Part shown: piece by piece, positions 48,647 to 58,380 of the stretch
How positions within the stretch are numbered: the stretch's first letter is position 1
How the letters are laid out: every line of letters starts with the position of its first letter
NCBI RefSeq assembly: GCF_016213215.1
Contig: NZ_JACRAW010000038.1
Span: forward strand, 1 to 64,000
Direction: 5' to 3'
Length of the DNA stretch: 64,000 nt
From: Bradyrhizobium sp.
Lineage (GTDB): Bacteria; Pseudomonadota; Alphaproteobacteria; Rhizobiales; Xanthobacteraceae
Notes under the pieces: model-generated
The model's database searches: none
What the model saw: only the letters and a program-made list of their open reading frames with translations
What the model was told of the DNA's origin: nothing
Program-made: the position numbers and the translations under genes

Positions 48647-49306
48647 ATGGGGTCGGACGGATTAGAGTCCAAGAAGGTCGGGGGCGTGCCAGGCGGGACC
48701 GGGACAACCCGTCTTGGTGCAGGCGAGTTTCCAGGCGGCGGGCGCGATACCGCGATCAACCCGTTTCAAGGCCTTGGCGAGGCCGGCGCGAGCCTTGTCG
48801 AGATAACGGGCGTCATCAAGTGGTTCGATGCCTCGAAAGGCTATGGCTTCATCGTTCCGGACAATGGCTGGCCGGACGTCCTGTTGCACGTCACCGTGCT
48901 GAGGCGTGATGGATATCAAACCGCCTACGAGGGTGCGCGCGTGGTTTGCGAATGCGTGCAGCGCGCCAAGGGCCACCAGGCGTTCCGGATCCTGTCGATG
49001 GACGAGTCCACGGCGATTCATCCGGCGCAGATGCTGCCGCCCCGCACCCATGTCAGCGTCACCCCAACCAGCGGCCTGGAGCGGGCGCAGGTCAAGTGGT
49101 TCAACCGCCTCCGCGGGTTCGGCTTCCTGACCTGCGGCGAGGGGACGCCGGACATTTTCGTGCACATGGAAACGCTCCGCCGCTTCGGTATGACCGAGTT
49201 GCGGCCGGGTCAGTATGTCCTGGTCCGCTACGGGCCCGGTTCCAAGGGGATGATGGCGGCCGAAATTCATCCGGAGACGGGCTCGCCCGCGCTGTCGTCG
49301 CACTGA
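48647..49306 (+). CDS. Double cold-shock-domain protein
   Basis: A 219-residue protein with two cold-shock OB folds. The first, about residues 52-115, has GVIKWFDASKGYGFIVPDNG; the second, about 146-212, has QVKWFNRLRGFGFLTCGEG. Both keep RNP1-like aromatic residues (GYGFI, GFGFL). The flexible Gly/Thr-rich N-terminus of about 45 residues is characteristic of the rhizobial form. It would bind single-stranded RNA or DNA and act as an RNA chaperone. The start at 48647 is chosen to give the MGSDGLES opening; five further codons are possible upstream. Confidence 0.9.
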   Translation: MGSDGLESKKVGGVPGGTGTTRLGAGEFPGGGRDTAINPFQGLGEAGASLVEITGVIKWFDASKGYGFIVPDNGWPDVLLHVTVLRRDGYQTAYEGARVVCECVQRAKGHQAFRILSMDESTAIHPAQMLPPRTHVSVTPTSGLERAQVKWFNRLRGFGFLTCGEGTPDIFVHMETLRRFGMTELRPGQYVLVRYGPGSKGMMAAEIHPETGSPALSSH

Positions 49307-49456
49307 CGGGCGGAGTCCCGGTAGCCAACTCTCTCATTCGCGAGGCGACCCCGATGTCGTCTCCAAGCCGGCTGCTTGGTATGGCAGTCTGGTAATCCCC
49401 ACGATCGCCGCGTAAGGATGGGGCCTCTTACCGCTGCTGGGATGAGTGCCCTCCCC

Positions 49457-49942
49457 ATGAAGTTTCAACGAAAGGCTGACCCGTCGTTGGCGTGGCTCTG
49501 GCTTGTCGGCTGCGTCGCCTTTGCCCTGTTCGCCTTTGCGGGTCCGGACGCTCGCGCCGCCAGCTTCCAAACCCTCGAGATCGTCACCAGGAACGGAGTG
49601 CAGGTCTTCTCCGTGGAGCTGGCGACGACACCGAAGGAGAAGGAAACCGGGCTGATGTACCGGAAGGAACTCGCAGACGGGAAGGGGATGCTGTTCGACT
49701 TCTCGCCGGAGCAGGAAGTGTCGATGTGGATGAAGAATACCTACATTTCCCTCGACATGATCTTCATCCGCGCCGACGGGCGGATCATTCGCATCGCCGA
49801 GAATACCGAGCCGATGTCGACCAGGATCATTTCATCCAATGGCTTGGCACGGGGGGTGCTGGAGGTGCCGGCTGGAACGGCGCAGAAGTACGGCATCCGG
49901 CCCGGTGACCGGGTCGCCCACCCCCTGTTCAGCGGCAAATAG
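49457..49942 (+). CDS. Exported DUF192 protein
   Basis: A 161-residue protein with a signal peptide (LWLVGCVAFALFAFAGPDARA, cleavage near residue 34) followed by one DUF192 domain. The domain motifs are ATTPKEKETGLMYRKEL, SMWMKNTYISLDMIFI and GVLEVPAGTAQKYGIRPGD. The family is periplasmic or secreted and of unknown function, although structures of members show a compact beta fold. The ATG at 49457 is favoured, and ATG 49442 is also possible. tRNA-Pro follows 61 bp downstream. Confidence 0.88.
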   Translation: MKFQRKADPSLAWLWLVGCVAFALFAFAGPDARAASFQTLEIVTRNGVQVFSVELATTPKEKETGLMYRKELADGKGMLFDFSPEQEVSMWMKNTYISLDMIFIRADGRIIRIAENTEPMSTRIISSNGLARGVLEVPAGTAQKYGIRPGDRVAHPLFSGK

Positions 49943-50003
49943 GGTGCGGTTGCCGCCTTGCTGGTGGCGTCTCAAGCGTGTATCGACTCGGTCTGCTGGA
50001 TCT

Positions 50004-50080
50004 CGGGGTATAGCGCAGCCTGGTAGCGCGGCAGTTTTGGGTACTGCAGGTCCGCGGTTCGAATCCGCGTGCCCCGACCA
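50004..50080 (+). tRNA. tRNA-Pro (UGG anticodon)
   Basis: The 77-nt sequence CGGGGTATAGCGCAGCCTGG onwards folds as a cloverleaf. The anticodon stem GCAGT/ACTGC encloses loop TTTGGGT, giving anticodon TGG. The T arm is GCGGTTCGAATCCGC, the acceptor CGGGGTA/TGCCCCG, and the CCA end is encoded. Confidence 0.96.
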
Positions 50081-50168
50081 GCTAACCAGCTGATTCTGCT
50101 CACTGCGATTCTGACGTTTTTCTTGGTCCGCTTGCGATCAGGTCGAACCCGACAATGGCTTCTTCGGA

Positions 50169-50831
50169 TTATTTCGCCGCGACAGCTTCCCGTTTGCGCC
50201 CGGGCAGGTAGGGATCACGATATTCGGGATCGATCGCCCGATAGGTCCGCCCGTTGGTATTGGGGTCGGAATTGTCGCTTGTCGAAAAGATCAGCGTTTC
50301 GAGGCCGTTGAACCAGTGCGAATACCTGCCGCCGCCATTGGTCGCGATCTCGCGGTGCGGCGCGTGGGCCGGGCCGAGCGGGCGGCTGTCCTCGTAGAGC
50401 TGCAGCGTGGAGCGGGCCGGATAGTCGGCCGTATCGGTTCTGGCCCGCGCATGCGTTCCGAAGTAGGCGATCCAGGCGTTCTGGTCGAGCCGGACAAAGT
50501 GCTGTCTAAGGATGTGCGGATCCCCGGGGACGTAGCCGGCCTGGGCGTACAGGTAGAGCGGGGCGTAGAGCACGGCGGTCGCTGCCAACGCCAGCAGCAC
50601 CATGGTGGCCGTGCGTCGCGGAGGCGCTTCCAACTCGCTCTGCGCGTGCCCGGCAACCGTGTGCGCGGCAGAATAGGCGAAAAGCATCTTCGCCTCGCGC
50701 TTATCCTCCAGGACCCCGAAACGCCTTCCGAAGAAGATTTCCCATTCGCTGTCGTCGATCGCGGGGTCGCCCATCTCGATCGCGATGCGCCTGGCGTCGT
50801 CTTCCAGAGATTTGTTATTAGAGGTGTGCAT
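50169..50831 (-). CDS. Hypothetical protein with one membrane helix
   Basis: A 220-residue protein with a polar N-terminal region (EDDARRIAIEMGDPAIDDSE), a single membrane helix at about residues 76-96 (TATMVLLALAATAVLYAPLY), and a long, probably periplasmic C-terminal part containing SHWFNGLETLIFSTSDNSDP. No domain is recognised. The ATG at 50831 is used; the open frame adds one upstream TTG codon. Confidence 0.6.
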   Translation of the reverse strand: MHTSNNKSLEDDARRIAIEMGDPAIDDSEWEIFFGRRFGVLEDKREAKMLFAYSAAHTVAGHAQSELEAPPRRTATMVLLALAATAVLYAPLYLYAQAGYVPGDPHILRQHFVRLDQNAWIAYFGTHARARTDTADYPARSTLQLYEDSRPLGPAHAPHREIATNGGGRYSHWFNGLETLIFSTSDNSDPNTNGRTYRAIDPEYRDPYLPGRKREAVAAK

Positions 50832-51684
50832 CAATAAACCCGGCCCGCGCGCAGTCTAGACGTGCCGGTTGTTATAGTCGAGTCATACTACTGGAGCGCT
50901 AAACGACTCCGGTTGAGCCGCGGCCAGTCCGCCGCACCGCTTTGCGACTAGTTACCTTCGATAGCCGTCGGCAAGTTCATGGTCCCGCGCGCCAGCCTTT
51001 GCGGCCCTGCCGGTCCCAGCGGTAGAGGTAGGGCGGCCAGTTCTTCTTGCGGCTCATGTGTTGTTCATCTTCGGATGCAGTCGCGCGTTCACGCCGCAGC
51101 ACTTCGGCCAGCCGTCGCGCAGGCACTTGGCGGCGTCGACCTTGCGGCACTTGCCGCAGCGGCTGCAGGCTCTCGATCAGAGAGGGGTAACTGCGGGCGA
51201 TTTCGTCTTAGAGCACCTGATGGACCTGATAGGGCTTCGACGTGCCCCGATACCGGGTTCCCTCGTGGACATCTCCACGCCGTCATCGAACTCCTGGAAG
51301 CCAGGTACGCCAATGAGGGTCGGATTTTAAGGGCCGAGTGAATATCCGACGCCACTCGGCGAGCACATTCCGCCCGGGCGTTGTGGCTCCTGTATGAGCG
51401 CGATCGTGCGATGCGTCAGATCACCGAAGACGCTTCAATAGGTGCTAGCAGCAGGCGTACCAGCCGTCGGGGAACGGGACGAGGGGCCACTTCACCTCGT
51501 TGTCGTTCGCGGCCTTCGGACGTTCCGCAATGCGCAGCCTCACGATCCTTGCGCAGGCTGGCTCTTGAACCACGATCTGCTGCGGCAGAAATTGCGTATC
51601 CATGACGGACAAAAGCGTAAGTCATCGTGGTTAATATTCTCTTGCGAATAGTCTCTTGCACCCCTGACCCTATGGCTGGGCCGC
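50832..51684. other. 853-bp stretch with decayed small genes
   Basis: On the minus strand a Cys-rich frame, CSRCGKCRKVDAAKCLRDGW followed by PKCCGVNARLHPK, ends at 51054 but has an in-frame stop and no start codon upstream. It overlaps the start of a 26-codon frame (listed separately). Further right, on the same strand, about 51400-51600 includes KWPLVPFPDGWYACC, reminiscent of a Rieske-type oxygenase start, also without continuation. The stretch looks like a graveyard of small genes. Confidence 0.45.
50977..51057 (-). pseudogene. Short remnant, MSRKKNWPPYLYRWDRQGRK
   Basis: A 26-codon frame whose start resembles a small rhizobial protein family that continues with further residues after RKG; here it stops after GWRAGP. 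Its ATG overlaps the stop of the Cys-rich frame, as in an intact two-gene unit. It is probably the truncated second gene of a decayed pair. Confidence 0.4.
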
Positions 51685-52389
51685 TTACGCATTTGCGCCA
51701 ATCGAGCGCTCGTCGCTGGCCAATCGCCCGTCGATGATGCGGATTTGACGGTGCATGCGCGCGGCGAGATTGAGATCGTGGGTAACGGAAACGACCGCTT
51801 TTCCCTGTTGCTCGACCAGATCGCGCAGGATGTCGAATACCTGTTCCGTGGAGACGGAATCGAGACTGCCTGTCGGTTCATCGGCGAGGATCACGGGAGG
51901 GTCGTTGGCAAGCGCCCGTGCCACCGCAACTCGTTGGCGCTGGCCGCCCGATAGCTGGTCCGGAGTCTTGCGCAGGTGATCGCCGAGACCGAGCGAGTCC
52001 AGCAGATCCTCGGCGCGGGCTACGATGGCGCGGGGTGCCAGGCGGCCCAGCGCGCGCATCGGCAGCGCGACATTTTCCGTGATCGAGAACTCCGGCAGGA
52101 GAAAGTGGAACTGGAACACGAAGCCGAGGTGAGCGAGCCGAACCTCTGCGCGCTCCTCCTCGGTCATCGTGCGCGTGGATCGTCCGTTAATCAGCACGTC
52201 GCCGCTGGTCGGCAGATCAAGCAGGCCCAGCAGGTAAAGTAGCGACGACTTGCCCGATCCCGAGGGACCGGTGATGGCGACGAATTCGCACGGCATGATG
52301 GTTAGGCTGATGTCCTGCACCAGCGTAACCGGCACGACACCGGAAAGGATCCTGGTCATGTGCCGCGCTTCAATGAGAGCCGTTGTCAC
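51685..52389 (-). CDS. ABC transporter ATP-binding protein, LolD/MacB type
   Basis: A 234-residue ATPase with Walker A in [16 protein letters not shown] (about residue 40), Q-loop, signature [15 protein letters not shown] (about residue 142), Walker [13 protein letters not shown] (about residue 165) and the switch His in VVSVTHDLN. The sequence belongs to the LolD/MacB group that drives substrate movement without a transmembrane channel. It overlaps the permease gene by four bases and ends the three-gene operon. Confidence 0.93.
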   Translation of the reverse strand: MTTALIEARHMTRILSGVVPVTLVQDISLTIMPCEFVAITGPSGSGKSSLLYLLGLLDLPTSGDVLINGRSTRTMTEEERAEVRLAHLGFVFQFHFLLPEFSITENVALPMRALGRLAPRAIVARAEDLLDSLGLGDHLRKTPDQLSGGQRQRVAVARALANDPPVILADEPTGSLDSVSTEQVFDILRDLVEQQGKAVVSVTHDLNLAARMHRQIRIIDGRLASDERSIGANA

Positions 52390-53621
52390 GTCGCGCCCCT
52401 GATGATGTCCACGGGGTGCAGCCGAGCTGCAGCACGGGCGGGGAAGTACCCCGCGACGAAGCTCGATAACAGCGCAACCGCCGTCGCCAGCAGATAGTGC
52501 TTGACCGAGTAGAGGACGGGCAGGTGATTGAAGTCCGAGAACGGCGTCTTGAATTCGAGGGACGCCAGCCCTCGCGTCATCAGATAGCCCAGAGCCCAGC
52601 CCAGCGCCGAGCCGACAAATCCGACAAGCAGCGCCTCCACAATGAAGATCGTTCTGATCATTCCGTCCCGGAATCCCAGGGATTTCATGATAGCGATGTC
52701 ACGCGTCTTTTCGTGCGTGATCGTGGAGATGATGTTGTAGGTGCCGAAGCTTGCCACCAGCAGAATGGCGCCGACGATGGTGTACATCAACACGTTACGC
52801 AGCGTTATCGCCGAGAGAAGGTCCTCTTGCGCCTCCTGCCACGAGATCGACTTATAGCCAGTCTGCTCGCCGATCCGTTCGCTGATCAGACGAGCCTGCA
52901 TCGGATCCTGCGTCCGAACGCGGATCTCATTGATAATGCCGGTTTGCCTTTCCAGGATCTGTGCTGTCTTGAGCAGCACGTACCCCGTGGTTTCGTCAGT
53001 GGTGCGGAAGCCTGAGTGAAACATGCCGACCACGGTTGCATTCATCGTCGAGCCTTCGGCTGAGGCGAGCGTAATGTTGGAATTCACCCGCGCGCCGATT
53101 TTTTGGGCAAGGCGGTCGCCAATCAGAATTGCATTCGAAGACCGGTAAAGCGAATTCAGCGTGCCCTGCTTCATGTGCGTCGCCAGGTTGGACACGTCGG
53201 CCTCGGTGCGGGGATCGATGCCGATCACCGAGATCGTCAAATTGCGGCCGGCAAAGCGGAGCACGGCCTTGGACTGAACCGAGGGCGTCAGTGCGCCCGG
53301 CACCCAGCTTTGCAGGGATGCGATTGTTGCCATCGGGTTCTTGATGCCGGGACGCCGGACATCCGGGGTGAGGCCATGGAACTCAGCTGCTGCATAGAAC
53401 TTGTCGGCAGGCTGCCGGGTCGGCTCGCGCAGCTCGTCGGTGATCGAGATGTGCGGCAGCGCGTCGACCAGGGTCTTGATGAAGTCGTCCTGGGACCCCT
53501 CCATCATCGCTGCCATCATCACTGAGAACCCGACGCCGGTCATAACGCCGGCGATGGCTACCAGCGTCTGGCGCGCTCGGTGCCGGACATGGGTCCAGGC
53601 GATCGAGAGGACGAGGTTCAT
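52386..53621 (-). CDS. ABC transporter permease, MacB/FtsX-like
   Basis: A 411-residue permease with one helix at the N-terminus (about residues 19-41), a large periplasmic domain of the MacB_PCD type (about residues 45-250), and three helices at the C-terminus, including the FtsX motif region GAILLVASFGTYNIISTITH then KTRDIAIMKSLGFRDGMIRT. This four-helix layout is that of mechanotransmission ABC systems such as MacB and LolCE. It overlaps both neighbouring genes and acts with them. Confidence 0.92.
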   Translation of the reverse strand: MNLVLSIAWTHVRHRARQTLVAIAGVMTGVGFSVMMAAMMEGSQDDFIKTLVDALPHISITDELREPTRQPADKFYAAAEFHGLTPDVRRPGIKNPMATIASLQSWVPGALTPSVQSKAVLRFAGRNLTISVIGIDPRTEADVSNLATHMKQGTLNSLYRSSNAILIGDRLAQKIGARVNSNITLASAEGSTMNATVVGMFHSGFRTTDETTGYVLLKTAQILERQTGIINEIRVRTQDPMQARLISERIGEQTGYKSISWQEAQEDLLSAITLRNVLMYTIVGAILLVASFGTYNIISTITHEKTRDIAIMKSLGFRDGMIRTIFIVEALLVGFVGSALGWALGYLMTRGLASLEFKTPFSDFNHLPVLYSVKHYLLATAVALLSSFVAGYFPARAAARLHPVDIIRGAT

Positions 53622-54700
53622 GGCGCACCGGATCCGGTCAGTTCAGACCGAACCCGGGATCCGTCACGAATGTTCGTTGTAGCCGGGGAGGCGACCACGT
53701 CACCCTCACGCACCCCGTCGAGAACTTCAACAAAGCCGCTGCCGCGGATGCCAGTGCTGATCTTACGGATGCGAGCGCGGTCGTTCTCGATCACGAACAC
53801 GCCGTTGTTGACCACTGCGTTTGCAGGGACCAGAACGACGTCGCGCTTCTCGCGGGTGATGATGTTGGCTTCTACGCTCATGCCGACCCGCAGCGGCGTG
53901 TCGTCCGGCAGCCCGATGCGGACGCGGAATGTCTTGGAAACGGGATCGCCCGCCGGGGTGATTTGCTTGACGTGACCGGACAACGGCTGGTTGGCAAAGG
54001 CATCGGTACGCAGCAAGGCCTTCTGGCCAATCTGGACGCGCGGGATATCCTCTTCGTTGACGTCAGCAACAACCCACAGCGGCTTCTCCAGGCCGATCCG
54101 GTAGAGGATGGTGCCAGGATCGACCATATCTCCGACCTCGCCGTCTTCCTTGAGCACGACGCCATCCATCGGGGCCAACAGCTTGTAGTGGTCCAGTCGC
54201 TGCGTTTGAGCGGCGATCTGGGCCTGGATTCGCGCCAGGTCGCTTTCGGCACGCTGATAGGACTGGGACGTCGTGGCGCCGCGCTCCAGCAGCTGGGTTT
54301 GCCGGTCAAATTCCCGGCGCTGGAACACTTCCAGCGCCCGCAGGTCGTTCAACGTCGCCAAGGGCTCCTTGTCGTCGAGGCGCGCCAGAACGTCGCCGGC
54401 CTTGACCAACTTTCCTTCGCAGCGGCATCGCTCCACGATGCGGCCTCGCACCAGCGGTGTCGAGCGCGACCACGTCTCGGGCTCGACCGCGCCTGTGGCG
54501 TAAACGATTTCTGCCGCGTCGCCGCGGCTCACGTTCACGACGGTGATGGTCGGACCACGCCAAAGCCACCAGCCCGCGGAGACGAGGACGAGCAAAGGCA
54601 GCGCCACGGAAACGAGCCTCAGTGGCGACACCCGCAACCGGGTGGCTGCAAGCCCGGTTCCGGTCTTGGCAGCGGACGGTGGCGCAACCTTCATTTCCAT
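53618..54700 (-). CDS. Membrane fusion (HlyD/MacA-like) efflux protein
   Basis: A 360-residue periplasmic adaptor with an N-terminal anchor (LRLVSVALPLLVLVSAGWWL), a short alpha-hairpin (LNDLRALEVFQRREFDRQTQ onwards), lipoyl halves and beta-barrel domains. LVRGRIVERCRCEGKLVKAG and the LAPMDGVVLKEDGEVGDMV segment are the two halves of the lipoyl domain. It would link the MacB-like permease to an outer membrane channel, which is not encoded here. The start at 54700 removes 33 unlikely upstream residues. First gene of the operon. Confidence 0.88.
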   Translation of the reverse strand: MEMKVAPPSAAKTGTGLAATRLRVSPLRLVSVALPLLVLVSAGWWLWRGPTITVVNVSRGDAAEIVYATGAVEPETWSRSTPLVRGRIVERCRCEGKLVKAGDVLARLDDKEPLATLNDLRALEVFQRREFDRQTQLLERGATTSQSYQRAESDLARIQAQIAAQTQRLDHYKLLAPMDGVVLKEDGEVGDMVDPGTILYRIGLEKPLWVVADVNEEDIPRVQIGQKALLRTDAFANQPLSGHVKQITPAGDPVSKTFRVRIGLPDDTPLRVGMSVEANIITREKRDVVLVPANAVVNNGVFVIENDRARIRKISTGIRGSGFVEVLDGVREGDVVASPATTNIRDGSRVRSELTGSGAP

Positions 54701-54937
54701 ATTGATCGCCGCAATAAGATCGGGCCGGACAAGCCTGGCGTCAGGCCGTTCGCCTTTACCACGCGGGGCCCCTGAACACACGCTTCGAAGAACTCGCAAG
54801 CTCGCGGTCGCCCCGGGGCTGCGGCGTACCTAGGTCCGCACCGCAATCTAGTTCCCTCGAATGGAATCGGGTTGACCCAGGTCAACCGGACAGAAAACCG
54901 TCGCGTCGGGCCGGTCTTTCCGGTGGCCCCTGTGGAA

Positions 54938-56095
54938 TCAGCCCGCCTTTGTCGGGGTGGGCTTCGGGAGCGGCTTGTCCTGCCGCTTCGACCAGGAGAT
55001 GTAATAGGCGACCGTGGTCATGATCGCGATTCCGGTCAGGCTGACGAAGATCTGGGCGAACAGCGAGCCCGAGCTCATGCTCAGTTCGAAATGTCCCACG
55101 AAGGAAAGGAATACGCCGACGCAGAATACGGCGAGCGACTGCTGGCCGCAGACGACCAGCGGATCGAATATCTTCCACTCTAGGCCCGGCCACTCCTTCG
55201 GGACAAAGCGGATGACAAGGATCACGATCACGACGAAGTGCAGGAAACGGTAAGGCGGGAGAAAGGTCTTGTCGTTCGGGTTGAACGCCGAATAGAGCCA
55301 GTCCGGGAACAGCGCTCCGAAATCGGGGAAACGGCCGGCCATGGTCATGATGAGCGCGAAGATCAGGTAAGCGATGCAGAAATAGAGCGTGATGGGCGCA
55401 TTGATGAGCGACACCGATCGCTTCGCGCCACCCATTGCACACCAGGCACCGAATACGAACAGCACCTGCCAGCAGAACGGGTTGAAGTACCAGGTGCCGG
55501 CCGGATAGGCCGTGAGATTCCAGCCGAAGTGGCCCGCCAGCAGCCACAGTACGATCGAGGCGAGCATCGTCAGGTCGGGCTGACGCAGCATGAACCATAA
55601 CACCGGCGGGAAGAGTCCCATCAGCACGATGTAGAGCGGCAGCACGTCGAGATTGACAGGCTTGAACCTCAGGAAAAGGCCCTGCCGCAGGGTTTCAGTC
55701 GCGTGGTCGACCAGCCCGGTGACGTTGAACTCGTTGATCATCTCCGAGTCGCCAAAACGCAGCGCCAGATAGCTAATCGCGGCGATGTAGATGACGAACA
55801 GGACGATATGGGCCACGTAGAGCTGCCACACGCGCTTGGTCAGCCTGGTGGCGCCGACGATGAAGCCGCGTTCAAGCATCATCCGCGCATAGACAAAGGA
55901 AGCCGTATAGCCGGAGATGAAGACGAAAAGGTCGGCGGCGTCGCTGAAGCCGTAGTTCCGGGTCGTAATCCAGTTCACGACGTTGTCGGGGATATGGTCC
56001 AGGTAAATCGCCCAGTTCGCCACCCCGCGAAACAGGTCGAGCCGGAGGTCGCGGCCCTTTTCGGGTAGGGTTGCGTTGATCTTCAAGAGGCCCAT
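54938..56095 (-). CDS. opgC: OpgC domain membrane protein
   Basis: A 385-residue integral membrane protein with about ten helices, opening GRDLRLDLFRGVANWAIYLD and with NYGFSDAADLFVFISGYTAS near residue 50. These are the OpgC acyltransferase family hallmarks. OpgC proteins transfer succinyl groups onto osmoregulated periplasmic glucans; in Bradyrhizobium the glucans are cyclic and carry several substituents. The ATG at 56095 is chosen because it places the conserved start close to the N-terminus. No glucan synthesis genes adjoin. Confidence 0.87.
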   Translation of the reverse strand: MGLLKINATLPEKGRDLRLDLFRGVANWAIYLDHIPDNVVNWITTRNYGFSDAADLFVFISGYTASFVYARMMLERGFIVGATRLTKRVWQLYVAHIVLFVIYIAAISYLALRFGDSEMINEFNVTGLVDHATETLRQGLFLRFKPVNLDVLPLYIVLMGLFPPVLWFMLRQPDLTMLASIVLWLLAGHFGWNLTAYPAGTWYFNPFCWQVLFVFGAWCAMGGAKRSVSLINAPITLYFCIAYLIFALIMTMAGRFPDFGALFPDWLYSAFNPNDKTFLPPYRFLHFVVIVILVIRFVPKEWPGLEWKIFDPLVVCGQQSLAVFCVGVFLSFVGHFELSMSSGSLFAQIFVSLTGIAIMTTVAYYISWSKRQDKPLPKPTPTKAG

Positions 56096-56334
56096 GCGAG
56101 GTGATGCTTTCGCGACGAGATCAAGACACCGCCGCGCCGCCAGCCCCTCGTTCCCGCTCGCAAAGCGCAAGACACGAGATTGTCACGGCGCGGTATAATG
56201 ACTATACGGACCGGCAGGGTAACCTCCTGGACGAGGAATCACCGATCAAATCCTTGAAAGGTGTCTCTATACTATCCCGGCGGTTTCCACCAAGCGCTTC
56301 CGTGTCGCATAGCCTTTAAGGGTCCGGCCCGCCC

Positions 56335-56640
56335 ATGACCGCACGTATTTTCAAGCCCGCCAAGAACGCCATGCAATCGGGGAAGGCCAAGACCCGGGAA
56401 TGGCAGCTCGACTATGAGCCTGAGAAGCCGCGCGCGGTCGAGCCCCTGATGGGCTGGACCTCGTCGGCCGACATGAAGCAGCAGATCACGCTGCGTTTCC
56501 ACACCAAGGAAGAGGCGGTCGCCTATTGCGAGCGCAAGGGCATTCCTTACCAGGTGATCGAGCCCAAGGAGCCCGTGCGGCGGTCTGTTGCCTATGCGGA
56601 CAATTTCTCCTTTCGGCGCGGCGAACCTTGGACCCATTAG
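56335..56640 (+). CDS. NDUFS4-like accessory subunit of respiratory complex I
   Basis: A 101-residue protein homologous to the 18-kDa NDUFS4 subunit: ARIFKPAKNAMQSGKAKTRE, WQLDYEPEKPR, PLMGWTSSADMKQQITLRFH and YCERKGIPYQV. Alphaproteobacterial complex I shares this subunit with mitochondria; it sits at the base of the peripheral arm and stabilises the NADH-binding module. It is encoded apart from the nuo operon, as is usual in this class. Confidence 0.93.
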   Translation: MTARIFKPAKNAMQSGKAKTREWQLDYEPEKPRAVEPLMGWTSSADMKQQITLRFHTKEEAVAYCERKGIPYQVIEPKEPVRRSVAYADNFSFRRGEPWTH

Positions 56641-56773
56641 CGTAGGACCCGGCTTGGGGCGGGGTGAGCGGTTTCAAAGGCCTGGGATTGCGCCGAGTGG
56701 CAATCTGATGCCACCATGATCCAGCCGCAAGACGCAAGACGCAAATTGCGCCGTCCCTCAAGTCCGGAACGCC

Positions 56774-58378
56774 ATGCCGCTCCATTCCAGCATTGATCCC
56801 TCATCCTCCGACTTTGCCCGCAACGCTGAGGCGATGCGCGCCCTGGTCGCCGACCTGCGCGAGAAGCTCGGTCTCGTAGCCGACGCTGGCGGGGAGGCCT
56901 CGCGCAAGAGGCACACGGCACGCGGCAAGATGCTCGCGCGCCAGCGCGTCGATCTCCTCGTCGACCCCGGCACCGCCTTTCTCGAGTTGTCGCCGCTCGC
57001 CGCTTACGGCCTCTATGGCGGCGACGTGCATTCGGCAAGCGTCATCACCGGGGTGGGGCGGATCTCGGGGCGCGAATGCGTGATCGTCGCCAACGACGCG
57101 ACGATCAAGGGCGGCACCTACTATCCGATGACGGTGAAGAAGCATCTGCGCGCACAGGACATCGCGCGCCAGAACAACCTGCCATGCGTCTACATGGTCG
57201 ATTCCGGCGGCGCCTTTCTCCCGCTGCAGGACGAGATCTTTCCCGACGAGCGGCATTTCGGCCGCATCTTCTACAACCAGGCGCAGATGTCCGCGCTTGG
57301 AATTCCCCAGATCGCGATCGTGATGGGATCCTGCACGGCGGGGGGCGCCTACGTGCCGGCGATGTCGGACGAAAGCATCATCGTGCGCAATCAAGGCACC
57401 ATCTTCCTCGGCGGCCCGCCACTGGTGAAGGCGGCGACCGGCGAGGTGGTGAGCGCGGAAGAACTCGGCGGGGCCGACGTGCATTCCCGCCATTCCGGTG
57501 TCACCGATCATTACGCCCAGAACGATGCCCATGCGATCGGGATCGCCCGGCGCATCGTTGCGACATTTAAGCCCCCGACGCGGCCGGCGCTCAACATGCG
57601 CGAGGCGCGCGAGCCGCTTTTCCCCGCGGAGGAGATCTACGGTGTCGTCCCCGTCGACGGCAGGAAACCGTTCGATGTCCGCGATATCATCGCGCGCGTG
57701 GTCGACGGCTCCGAGTTCGACGAATTCAAGAAGCTCTACGGCCAGACGCTGGTGTGCGGCTTTGCTCACATCTTTGGCTATCCGGTCGGCATCATCGCCA
57801 ACAACGGCATCCTGTTCAGCGAAAGCTCGCTCAAGGGCGCGCATTTCATCGAGCTGTGCTGCCAGCGCGGCATCCCGCTGGTGTTCCTGCAGAACATCAC
57901 CGGCTTCATGGTCGGCAGGAAATACGAGGCGGGCGGAATCGCGCGCGACGGCGCCAAGCTGGTAACCGCGGTTGCGACCGCCTCGGTGCCGAAGTTCACC
58001 GTGGTGATCGGCGGCTCCTACGGTGCCGGCAACTACGGCATGTGCGGGAGGGCTTATGGCCCGCGCTTCCTCTGGATGTGGCCGAACGCCCGCATCTCCG
58101 TGATGGGTGGCGAGCAGGCCTCCATGGTGCTGAGCCAGGTGCGGCGCGACAACATCGAAGCCAAGGGTGAGAGCTGGTCGAAGGAGGAGGAGGAATCCTT
58201 CCGCGCGCCGATCCGCGCTCAATATGAAAGCCAGGGCAATCCCTACTACGCAACCGCGCGGCTCTGGGACGACGGTGTGATTGATCCCGCCGATACCAGG
58301 CTCGTGCTCGGCCTCGGGCTTTCTGCGGCCTCGAACGCGCCGATCGAACCAACGAAGTTTGGCCTGTTCAGGATGTGA
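56774..58378 (+). CDS. mccB: 3-methylcrotonyl-CoA carboxylase, beta (carboxyltransferase) subunit
   Basis: A 534-residue acyl-CoA carboxyltransferase with the two crotonase-like halves. Typical segments are [38 protein letters not shown], the oxyanion turn [17 protein letters not shown], and [20 protein letters not shown] in the second half. With MccA it carboxylates 3-methylcrotonyl-CoA in leucine breakdown. It ends just before mccA and heads the operon mccB-mccA-mvaB. Confidence 0.95.
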   Translation: MPLHSSIDPSSSDFARNAEAMRALVADLREKLGLVADAGGEASRKRHTARGKMLARQRVDLLVDPGTAFLELSPLAAYGLYGGDVHSASVITGVGRISGRECVIVANDATIKGGTYYPMTVKKHLRAQDIARQNNLPCVYMVDSGGAFLPLQDEIFPDERHFGRIFYNQAQMSALGIPQIAIVMGSCTAGGAYVPAMSDESIIVRNQGTIFLGGPPLVKAATGEVVSAEELGGADVHSRHSGVTDHYAQNDAHAIGIARRIVATFKPPTRPALNMREAREPLFPAEEIYGVVPVDGRKPFDVRDIIARVVDGSEFDEFKKLYGQTLVCGFAHIFGYPVGIIANNGILFSESSLKGAHFIELCCQRGIPLVFLQNITGFMVGRKYEAGGIARDGAKLVTAVATASVPKFTVVIGGSYGAGNYGMCGRAYGPRFLWMWPNARISVMGGEQASMVLSQVRRDNIEAKGESWSKEEEESFRAPIRAQYESQGNPYYATARLWDDGVIDPADTRLVLGLGLSAASNAPIEPTKFGLFRM

Positions 58379-58380
58379 CG

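Noticed and set aside
56801..58222. 473-codon minus-strand frame opposite mccB
   Set aside because: Rich in His, Arg and Asp as typical shadows are, with no recognised motif, while mccB on the other strand is unambiguous.
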